Below are positions 47,901-59,900 of a stretch of DNA of 64,000 bases, piece after piece. Origin of the DNA: Pisaster brevispinus. Taxonomy: Eukaryota > Echinodermata > Asteroidea > Forcipulatida > Asteriidae. A program made the translations under genes and the position numbers. How positions within the stretch are numbered: position 1 is the first letter of the stretch; each line of letters starts with the position of its first letter. The DNA lies in assembly GCA_023634235.1 (NCBI GenBank), contig JAMKCF010000003.1, forward strand, positions 7,260,958 to 7,324,957. The letters run 5' to 3'. Under the pieces are notes generated by a model that ran no database searches, was not told where the DNA came from, and worked only from the letters and a program-made list of their open reading frames with translations.

Positions 47901-50900
47901 CTGATTTTTCTTGGGGCCTGGGAATACCAAAACAACAGAATTCCGAGGTTGTGGATAATCCCTGTGATAAAAGTCCGTCCTGGCATCCTGTGGAAAATTC
48001 CACACTACCAGGGGGTTGTGGGTTTGACCCACCCCAACAAGCCATGGAGACTTGCTACGTCAAGTCATCCCGGGTTTGGTGGCGAGGGGAAGGGTGCACT
48101 GAGGCTCAACTTGGTGCCTCGTTTCCCGTCCCTGGTGGGCCTTTTAAGGCTTCACTCCGACAGTAGAGGCCTGGTTCATGCCAACCTTGCCGGAGCCCGC
48201 CTTACACTTGGAAGTCCCGCTGGTGGCCGGGGTAAAGACTGGTTCAAGCCAGCTACTCCAGCCGTGGGACTGTCGGCACCCACAGCCGTCAGTGGCTGCC
48301 GGCTGGAGACTGATCGGGGAAGGACATTTTCCCCTGTGCAGTAACCCTGACGAGAAAAAAAAAACCTCTACACTCTTTTGTTATAGTATTCTCAAAGCAA
48401 TAATGCAACAACATAAAAGTGTACTTAGCAAATCTGAAACTCATCTGGCGCTATTAAGCGAAAACAGGAAGATAGCATGGCGCGAGGCCACGGGGGCATT
48501 GTGGGTAGGCCCCAAGAGGGCGCTATTGGGTACTTAAAAACCTTAGTGAATCAAACCTGTTGATTAGGGAAAATGTATTAGTAGTGGTTCTACGGGTAAG
48601 TATAGTGAAGTAGACTAACAGGTACCTGATGAGATAAAGAAAACTACGAAGACAGAATCAAAGATCAGCCATTCCTCTTAATTGTAACACCCAATTGTAA
48701 ACTACATCAACTGTAGTTTAACAATTCAGCAAAACAACCTATGGTTGAAATAAAAGCGTTGTTTGGTTTCAGTGGCGATTCTTATTAATAATAATAATAA
48801 TAATAATAATGAAAACTTATAAAGCGCACAAATCCATCAAAGTGCTCATGGCGCTAAATACAAACAATAACGTACATAAATATGTACAATAACCAAAATT
48901 AAAACGTAAGCCTAAGCTAAGAAGAAATCCAGAACATGTGCTATAGAAATACAATACAATTACAAATGCAATGTCTAAGAAACATCGAGGGGTAAAAAAC
49001 AAATCCAACCATTTACTCAAATACCTGATTGAAAAGATGTGTTTTAAGTTTTTTTAAAAATTGGGTCAAAGAAACAGATGATTTTACTAGTGCAGGCAAT
49101 TTGTTCCATAGGCGTGGGGCAGCATGTGAGAAAGATCGGTCTCCCCATGAATGATTGGATATGGGCTCAATAAGGAGGCTAGAATTGTAAGACCGGAGTT
49201 TGCGAGGAGGATTGTATGGGTGGAGAAGATCATCAATATATGCAGGGGCATTGCTAGTGAGTGATTTATACACAAAAAGCAGAAGTTTATACTTAATCCT
49301 ACTGCTTACCGGTAACCAGTGTAATTCTTTTAAAATCGGCGTAATATGGCAGGACTTTTTAGTTAAGGTAATTATACGAGCAGCATAGTCTTAGAAGTAG
49401 GACAGCTCAAGTCAGAATGCCAAGCTGATTGCTAAAAGACCTAATTTAAACCCAAAGTCTCCGAAATTTCTAAGAAACACCCACAACCCAAATTCAACAT
49501 CATTTGGGGTGAAGAAACTTCAAGAACAAGTTAAAACAAGGAAATATGAGATGACCTTGCTTATTCCTGCTTAAGGAGAAAGTCATTAGTCATAAGGACC
49601 TAGCACTGTCTGAATGATTGGAAGTAGACTAGCTCAAGTCATACCCCAAAAGGCTACATCTAGGGGATGTGACACATTCATTAATAGTTTATTCTTTAAA
49701 AATCAAATTTCCCAAGGTGACCAAGGGTCAAATTACAGGAAATATACAGAAAATTCAAAGATGATAAATTTGCACAATTAAAAAGTTGGAAAAAATTACA
49801 AAAATTGTTCAAAAAGGAAAAGATTACAAACTTAAACAATAGTAACAGTAAAAATAATAATTTGGGTTTGAAGAAGAAAATTGACTGGAGCGGAACTTGA
49901 ACCAATGACCATAGCAATATCATTGACATAATGACCCCCTACCCGCTGCTGGTGGTGAAGCAGGGAATGCTCAGGAAGTCTAGGACTTATCTTTATGTAA
50001 AATTAAAGATCATCTCAAGAACACTGACTAGTAGTACCATGTGATCGAACATGAAGAGGACAATATTGTAAATTGTTCTTTTGGGCCCATTCCTATCCCC
50101 TTGACATCTGCATTGTCTATAGGAGACTGAAAAATAAAGAGAGAGAGAGCCTTCCCAGGGATCCTGGTGTTCCATGTAAAATGGGTTAGTATCTAACTTA
50201 AGGGTTCTGTTCTCCTTTATTGAGATGTGCCAATGGATACATGAACAACGAAACTGCATTTGTCAGTTACAAGGAGGTAAGATATTTCTGTAGACTTGTT
50301 TTAAGTTTTTATGATGAAAGCAAAACAAATTAACAATAATGCTACCAACTAATCAAAATACTTCATACCACAAGTTTCTCAGCAAGTAGATCCTTAACAA
50401 ATGCTTTCCCCTCTGTACTCTGTGAAACTGACACTTTCCTTCCTAATGATTCCACTGTTTGTCCATCCAACAGTGACTTCAGACGCTGTATTTTCTTCAA
50501 CAGATGTGTTCCAGATTGGTCAGAGATTGTGTTGATGGTTAGATTCACAGTCTTCCGTAGATCGCAGCGGTACTTCTTAATCTAAAGATAACAATTTCAA
50601 ACAAATGCTTCTTCATTTTTATATTAGGGAACTATATGTAGAGCAAGAAACAGAAGAAAAGAACTCAACTTTGCTAACTATCTTTACAATAATTGTTGTT
50701 ATTTCCAATATTAGTCACAGTGTTTAAGAAGACACCTTTTGGATATGTATTTTTTTACATAACCTTTTCCCACATTGTACCATTAATAATGGGATAAAAC
50801 TAACCTGTGCATCGTTTGTTTCAGTAAATGTCTTGTATGCTTTGGTTATCTGATGTTGTTTATTTACAAGCATTTCATATTCCTTCAATGCTTCAGTTGA

Positions 50901-53900
50901 GATGGTTTCCTGAAGAACTAAAACAAAAATCAAATTTTTAAAAGCATCAAATAAATTTTTCCATATATATACAATTAATTTTTTTAAAATTTTATTATAT
51001 TTATATCTTATACATATTACCCATTGTGGTGGCCCTTTCATCTAAAATTTCAACAATATTCATACTATTTTGGTCATGTCACATTGAACTACACGTAGTT
51101 CAACACTCACGCTCAGTGGTGTCTTCTCTGCAGTTTACCTCTGTTACCCCAGTTCAAAACCTGGACCAGAGCATGGCATTGGGTTTTCAGTCCCTACCTG
51201 ATTGCATGGGTTTTCCCTATTTGAGGTTTCCCCTCCCATATCCTAAAACTAACATTTCTGCATCATCTTCTCTTCACAGACATCTTCAGGCCTGTGGGTC
51301 ACAGTGCTAGTTGCTTTTGAGGGTCCCTAAGTGGGAGAGACTAAGACCAAACTCGGTCTTCGCTTTGATAAACATGTCTCTTCCATAAAGACCAAGAAAC
51401 TGTACCCCGCCTCCATCCACTTCAACAGCCTTAATCACAGCGTCAAAGATGTTGAACTCATTGTGATTGAGGCTTGCAATGGTGACGACACACACCGCAA
51501 ACTCAGAGAATCACACTGGATTCACCAACTCAAGACAGTCCAACCCTTTGAACTCAACATAAACACTGGTGTTAAATAACTCCCCATCATCCTCCTTTCA
51601 CTTTTGCTTACTTATTTTCTTTGATGTAAAATAATTACAGTTACTGTAAATAACCTGTTTTCTCCACTGGTTTATTTTTACGCTTTTTCTCTCCAGACGT
51701 TTTTTAAAAATCAACCAGTTAATAACCTATTCCTTTTGCAGAGGATTTAATAACCCGCTCTCCCTGCAGGTTCCTATTGCCTATTTTTAGTTTCTTACAC
51801 TGATTTTGTTATTCTATAATTACCATCCTTTTCACAGAATCATCATGTTGATTACTAAACCCTCTTCACTAGTTATTTTATCCTGCCCCCTATTGTTTAC
51901 TACAAAAACAAGGTGTTCATGATCAATGTCATCAAATTATGATTTATTGATATTTTAATTTTATCAACCCGATTTGTGGTTCAGGAGTTAGATTTTGTTC
52001 CAGTTTGAACCAAAAGTTAGGTCAAATGAGGTCATACTGTGTCGCCCTAGGTAAGTCCTAGGAGCCCTTTGTAATGCCGTGTAGTTGATAAAAATCCAAT
52101 ATGTGGTTCAGGAGTCATGATTGTTTCAAGTATTGAAATTGATCATCCGGTTTGAACCGGAAGTCAAGGTCAAATTGGGTTGCATTCTGTGTGTCAATTC
52201 TAAAGTTGATAAATACTTTGCCAATGATGTAAAGATTATAAAAAAACAAAGTGTGCTTTAGAAGTTATGATTTTTTGAAACATGAAATTTCAACTTCCGG
52301 TTTGAACTGAAAGTCAAGGTCAAATGGGGTCACATTGTGTGTAGCGTTTGTTGACCTTCTAATGGCATTTCCGATGATGTGTAGATTTGAACATCATACC
52401 ATTAAAATTCACGAAGATACAGCGAATAGCAAATGGTCATTTTTCAACTTTGAAAACTTTGTAATTCTACACCTGATAACGCCATCATGACGCTATACAA
52501 AATGTACCGTCTTCATATCAAGGTTCAATTGACCGAAGAGTTTCAAGGTTCAATTCAGTTTCAATCTTGAGTTATGCTGTAGAGAAGACGGAAGAAGAAG
52601 ATGGAAAAGAAAAGAAAAAAAAGCAAACAAAAAACAGAACAAAAACAAGAGGTGTTCGTGCACATATTGCACGAACACCTAACAATTATGCCATGAAACT
52701 TTTGAACAGTTCTCATTACAATAGTACCTCACCTGAAGTTTTCGGGGGGGGGGGGGGGGGGGCAAGAAGTGCCCTTTTCTCAACTTAAATAGGAAAGCAT
52801 GGTTGTACATATATTGGATGACATAAGACATTTTTGCTTGTCTAGCAAACATTGCTTCTTTGTAGATAGATTTTAAAAGAAATGTTTACCTTCACCTGCC
52901 TGGGGATTTATATTTCTGGTTTGACAGAGGAACAATAGAGGTGCTAACTGAATGCTAGCAATACTTTATTAGTCGTCACTCCACATGAATTGCCACTAGG
53001 TTGTTACTCCTTAAAGTCAGACAATAGCAAGGATAGATGGCTTTCATGAATCAAAGAATCCAAACATACACCAGCAGCAATCCAAGTCATAATTTTAAAA
53101 ATGATCCATTAGAGTTCCAGTTAAAAATACCGCACAATTTTTAACTTCATAACCAAAGCTTTGATAAGTTTTAAACCAAAATATTCTTTCTACTATTATC
53201 ACAAAATGGGTCTCGTAAGAGCGAGCAGATGTACAGACAGACAGCGGTGGTTGGGCGGACAAACAGACGAATATCGCATTACATATAGGGTCACTTTGCT
53301 TCAAAGCTCATCAATAAAAAAGATTTGTGAGGTAGATTTTTATTGCAACACCAAATAGGATTTTGCTGGTAGCCCACCTTTACACAACATCATCACACAT
53401 GTCCCCCCAAAAAACACCAATGAAACTCAGCATTCCCTGGTGATTGTTACAGCTGCCACATCAATTTTTGTTGTTGTAATGAATGGCAAGTCAAAATCTC
53501 TGATAAACTTTTCAATCATCAAAAATGTAAACTGCATTTACCAACAGATTTCAGTGTTTAATTAATTCAATCAAAACAGTTTCATCAGCGATACTGATGT
53601 GCACAAATTAAAACATACACATCTTTCCAATTATGCAATTATTGGATCAGCATTAAAAAATCTATGGAATCCAATGTGCACTACTGTTATGCTACAATTA
53701 AAAGAGCTGTGTCGTTATGACCAAAGCAGGCCTGTAGCTGTTCATGGAATTCTTAACTCTCACCCAGTTACTGTGGAAGTGTCGTGGCCGAGTGGTTAAG
53801 AGCACCGAATTCAAACTCTGGTGTTTCTGATCAGCAGAGTGTGGGTTCGAATCCCCAGCCGTGACACTTGTGTCCTTGAGCAAGACACTTTACCGCTGCT

Positions 53901-56900
53901 TCGTCCTTCGGATGGGACGTAAAGCCGTTGGTCCCATGTGTTGTGTAACGCATGTAAAAGAACCCAGTGCACTTATCGAAAAGAGAAGGGGTTCGCCCCG
54001 GTGTTCCTGGTTGTGGCTGCTTAATGCGCCGTAGCACCTTGTAAACCCTTATACGGTGCTAAATAAATGGGTCTCAGAATCCACCACTGCAATAACCTAT
54101 CTTTCTGAAAGTTTGTTTATACTCAGCGCCTTGAGTACCTTGTTTGGTAGATACGTGCGCTATATAAGACTTCGATATTATTATTATTATTATTATTATT
54201 ATTACAAGTGCGCCATAACTCCATGTACAGCCACAGTAGGCCAACTTTGATCATGACACAGCCCCTTTTAGATGAAATTCGGACAACTCACGGAAAAAAA
54301 AGCCAGTCTGGGTGTTTCACTTCTATCAATAAGTAGTAATAAAATAAACAACTCAATTAAAAAAGCATAAACACAAAACAGATACAAATATTGTAACAGC
54401 CATGGGGAATATTTAAAAGTAAAACACAATATATTCTTGAAAGAAAACATTGCAACGAAAGCAGTCCAGCAAACTTTAGTAAAAGCCTGTATCTAAGTTC
54501 ATTATCTTAATAAAGATAATGACAGAAATTCAAACACACAATGTTGCTTACAATTTGCAACTTGAAAGAGCAGCAAATTTGAATTGTCAAAAAATATGTG
54601 ATAAATACAAAAAACTACTTTAAATTGAGTACCTGTAATGTCATTGTCTTTCTGACATGGTTTGTCTCTAGTTGATGTTTTAGTTGTTGCAGCTACTGCA
54701 GCTTGTTGTTGAGCTAGAGATGCCCTAATACGGGCCTTCTTTGATATGTCCTCTTGAACTAATCTGTCAGCCTCAGCTAAATTGGTTTATAATTAAAAAA
54801 AACCACATCATATTCTTATTAAAAATGAAAATGGTAATTTGTCACACATTCATATTGTTTTTAAGTAAAAGTAAACATTTAATTAAAAACAAACATGATC
54901 AATATTAACACTTTCATTGAGCAGTAAACTTTGCAACGCGTTTACACTAGATCCAGAAAGGTGGATTGAGATCCAGCATTTTTTTAATGACCGCGTGCAG
55001 ATCAAGATCCGGTGTCGGAAGGGGAGGAGGGGTAGGAGAAGATGCTGGGTGAGGAGAAGGGGTGGGGAAGAGCTGGTTTCATGGGGTGCGATGGGATGAA
55101 GTGGTGGGGACGGTGGGGGTCCCCATACATGAAAGTGGCAACACACCAAGTTTGGAGATAATATGCCATGTCCTTCAAACAAAGTTTAGAGTTGATATGA
55201 CAAGTCCTAGTCGAGGTATTGCTCAGACAGCATTTCTTTTGTTTTAGCCATAATGACCTTGACATTTGACGGGGGGGGGGGGGGGGGTTCCACAAACAAT
55301 AGACTTTTGAGGGACCCAAAGACCAATCCACAAACCAAGTTTGCAGTTAATATGCAAAGTCCATCTCAAGTTATCAATCCAACAAAAAATTGTTGTTTTA
55401 GCCATAATGACCTCAACATTTGACCAAAGGGGTATCAATCAGTGTTGTAGTCGAGACCCGATAGTCCGAGACCAAGACCGAGACCGAGACCTGAAGGTCC
55501 GAGACTGAGACCGAGACCGAGACCAGACGGTCGAGACCAAGACCGAGACCATAAAGGTCCGAGACCGAGACCGAGACCGAGACCTTAATGAATAAATTAA
55601 CTAATAAAAGAGTCAAGTAAGTTTGTGAAATTGTATGAGTGATTGTGCACACAATTGTATTCTCATGAATTGAAAACAAGTAAACAACATGTGAAAGAAT
55701 GGTAAAAACCAAGCTACTAACAAAAAACAAAGGATGTAGTCCTGACTCCTCGTCATATCAAAAAGAAAAGTGCTGAAATAAAAGCAGTCTCATCTTGTCT
55801 ACATGTACCAGGTCTAAACATCAATCATGTGAACTTCTATGATTTTTTTTGATTTAGTATTACTCATCTGTATAAAAGACCTACCCAGCACAAATGGGGA
55901 AAAAAAATCTGTAATATATTTGATGGGAAGATTGTATCCTAGAAAGGGACGATATATGAAAAAAGAAAATCACAGAATCGGGAAAACATCATCATGACAA
56001 AACACAGGACTCAACCAAAATTTAAAACTTCTACTAAACCATTGGTCAGGTGACAGAAACACGATAATTGTACATCTAAAAAAATTGGTTTGTTTATTTG
56101 TGGCACATGTTAAAGAACATTCTTATTGCATTTTTAAAACATAAGCATGCCCAACATTTCCACTGACAGTCTTGCCTGATTGGAGTGCATGATAATGTCA
56201 CCCCCTGCTAAAGACTCTGCAGAGTATGCTGGAACTGACAGAATTTTGTACTCAAGGGTTGGTAGTTTCTTAGCTATTTGTTGCCGGAACTGTAGTGCAC
56301 TTAACCTAGGGGCAGATTCATTTTGCCTCCTGTAGATGTTTCACAAGCTGTCATATTGTATCTTTTTTGGGAGCAACCCCTCCACCGTGATGCCAATGGT
56401 GACTGTATTTGGCAAGGAGGTCTACTACACTAGGGTGGATTTCACAAAGAGTTAAGACTAGTGTGATCTCGAGTTAGGACAAGTTACTCGTCCTAACTTA
56501 GGACTAGCCTCAAGTTTTTAACTCCTGGACTAGTCCTTAGTTAGGACTATCTTTGTGAAATCGACCCCTGGTCCCATAAGTACAGTGTCACGTGCAAAAT
56601 GCATACTGTTCATGTATGTGTATGTACAGTATATGTATGGTACAAAGTGCAGGATTATTTTATGTGCATGCTACACAGTGTGTGTTCTGTACATGTTACT
56701 GGTTGGATGCAAAATCGTATTACGCAGGCAGGGGAGGGAGATTGGGATGTTCTCTAATGAGTTGCATAATGGTAAAAAAGGCTGGTCTCGAAGCGAGACC
56801 AGCCAAATATTCGAGACCAGAAGGGTCCGAGACCGAGACCAAGACCGAGACCTCAGGGTACCGAGACCGAGACCGAGACCCGAGACCGGCAAAACCGGTC

Positions 56901-59900
56901 TCGAGACCGGTCTCGGTCTCGAGACCTACAACACTGGTCTCACTGTAGTACTGAAAGCACGCTACTGTATGAAACACTACACAAAGGCTACATTTGTTTA
57001 ATTGCCTGCAAAAAAAAGAGAGGATTTTACATTCCATCAAATTTCACTTTTGTTTTGAGAGACACTTTAAATTCATGTACATGTAGTCTAATAGTTTTGA
57101 ATTTGGTAGACATCTTCCCTTTTGAGTAGACATTGATGTTGAAACAGCCACTTGTGTCTGTACTGCATTGGCATGAACACAGCGTAGTGCAAGGAGGCTT
57201 TGCTTTCTGGCACAACATCTCAGTGTATGTCATCCTTTGCAGCATCCACATTGACTGGGAAGTCAATTGTTTTCAACTGTAGACAACTGAAACCCTATAC
57301 TACAACATGTACAGAGTCATCTAAATCACAAACCTCACACTATCACAAATTGTTAGAAAGTTCACTAGAGAAATTATTACCATTAGGTTAATTTTTAAGT
57401 GCAACTTTTCATGTTTTACTTTTTTGGGGGTAATATATAGTGACTTTTCTTGAAGTTGTTTTCAAAAGTGCTGGAGGAACAAAGTAAGAATCTTGTGCAC
57501 GTAAAAAAACAAACACTTTTAACAGTCTTTTGATTTGCCACATTTTTTACTCCAAACCAGTATTGCATCATAATACCGAAGAGAAACATGCACACCGTTT
57601 ATTGACAATGTATGCTTCATTATAGGGAACTACATGTAGCTGACAAAAAAAAGAGTCTATACTTGTGGATCGAGTGGATCGTGTGGTAATAATTTAAGTC
57701 AAGAGATAGATTTGTTATCCCTTTTTCTTTTTTGTTGTATGGAAGAGTAGATGTCTGACGAGTATGAAGCAGATCCCAACCCAAGGTAGTGATTAGGGGC
57801 GTAACTGATGTTCTACGGTAGCCACCAAAGACAAAACGAGCTGCAGCTCTCTGGACCTGCTCTAGGCAGTCGACTCCATCATGTCCATCTAGGGTGTTTG
57901 CCAACAAGCTGAAGATCAACGATGAAAAGAGTTTTTTGTTGCAGCATCCCCTCGTGCAATCACTTCTGTGTTCGATGTTGTTCTCCCCATCTGCCATCGG
58001 CAACTCTTTCATTGAGCCATCCACGTCAATCAGAAATTTGGGCATCATGTTCGATCCATCCATGTCCATGTCTAACCACATCACTGCTGTTTGTAAGTCA
58101 ATTAATTTCCACCTTCGCAATCTTCATCGTATCCGCAGATTTCTTGACCAGGACACCTGCCACCATGCAGTAGGTTCCCTCATAACCTCTCGTCTGGACT
58201 ACGGCAATGCCATTCTTTACGGTATTACCCAGGCTGAACGAAACAGACTTCAGAAACTCCAAAACCGTGCTGCCCGTCTCATATGCCAAGCTCCTCGCTT
58301 TGCTAATGCTTCCAATCTTTTGTCTTTTGCCTATTCATGATCGAATTCTTTTCAAGCTGCTTTTTTATGTCTATAAATGCTCCAAATTATCTTTCCGATC
58401 TCTTGTCCTCTTATACCCCTGGCAGAGAAGGTCTGCAGTCCTGCTCTGATAAATCCCTTCTTTGTGAGCACAGCCTACTCGATCTGCTGGCTCCAAGTCT
58501 TTTTCTCTTGCTGGACTTAAGGAATGGAACAAATTACCTAAACTCATCAGGGAATCATCTTCAACTGCAATCTTCAAGAAAAACCTTAAAACCTACTTTT
58601 TCAGTCAGCCTCGTTCATTTATCCTTTATATTTTTTGTATTTCTTGTTTCTTTGTAATTTTCTTTTATTGTACAGCACTTTGATCCTTGTTAAAGGCGCT
58701 TTATAAATATCTACATTATTATTATTATTATTAGGGTGTATGGGTTCCATGTCTGGGCGGCATACTCCAGTTGTGGGTGGACGAGCGTTTGGTATGCTTT
58801 GGACTTGACATCTTGATTACAGGATGATATTGTGCGACAGAGCAAACCTAAGGTGCTGTTGGCTTTCTGTCTGATCTTCTGGCAGAGGTCATCCCAGCGG
58901 AGATCATCACTCCGAGGTAATCATGCTGATTCACCCTTTCAAGCGCTTCACCAAAGATGATGTACTGGTGCTGGCTGGGTTTTCGCTTCCTGGTTATTTA
59001 TAACATGGCACATTTCTTGATGTTAAAGTGCATGACCAATCAGCAAGTGCCTCAAGATCTTTCTGGAGAATTGTATGATCTTCGGGTTGCTCTATCTCAC
59101 GTTAGAGAATACTATCATCAGCAAATAATCTCATCTTAGACTGGACCTAGTCTTGGATGTCCTTTATATACAGGAGGAACAAAGCTGGACCCAGAACTGG
59201 GCCTTGGGGTACACCGGATGAAACGTGCTCCGTGATGAGTAGGTTCCATTCACAGACACACTCTGAGTCCGGTTGTCTCGGAACGAACGAATCCAACCCA
59301 ATGTAGAGCCTCTAATACCATAGTGATCAAGCTTGGTGGACAAATGTAGATGTGGAACTTTGTCAATTGCCTTGCTGAAATCGAGCAGTATGACATCAGT
59401 TAGGCCACGATGTTGAAGTGTGAAGTCATAAGATGATGTTATAAGTTGAGTAGTAATGGACAGGCGTTTTCGGAAGCCTTGCTGGAAGTCAAGGAGTATC
59501 TTGTTCACATTTAAATGTTATGCGATGTGGCCGAGAACTATGTGCTCCATAATCAGACCACAACATTATAACTTTCAGTATCATGAGAGCAAAGATGCAA
59601 AACAAACCATCAAGAAAAGTATATAACTTTAATAAAGCCGACACTGGAAACCTAAAGCAAAGAGTGAATAATTTCACACAAGAGTTTATGAATTCAAATC
59701 CTGAGCGCAACTCAGTTGATGAAAACTGGACCAACATCAGAAACTGTCTGTATGATATAATGGGGTCATGTCACCATCTACCATGGATTAGTACAAACCT
59801 TAAGCGTAAAATGAGGAAGAGGAACATGTAAAAAAAAGCTAGAAGCACGCACACAGGAGACGGTTGGGGCAAGTACCGCAAATACCACAATCATGTAACC

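Noticed and set aside
48340..48360. Hammerhead ribozyme core (CTGACGAG then A-run)
   Set aside because: There is no stem II between the CUGANGA and GAAA boxes and no matching stems I and III.
57894..58120. Minus-strand ORF 57620-58120 as one protein
   Set aside because: It is a chimera: its start is antisense to the inserted plus-strand LINE and only its second half is older LINE coding.
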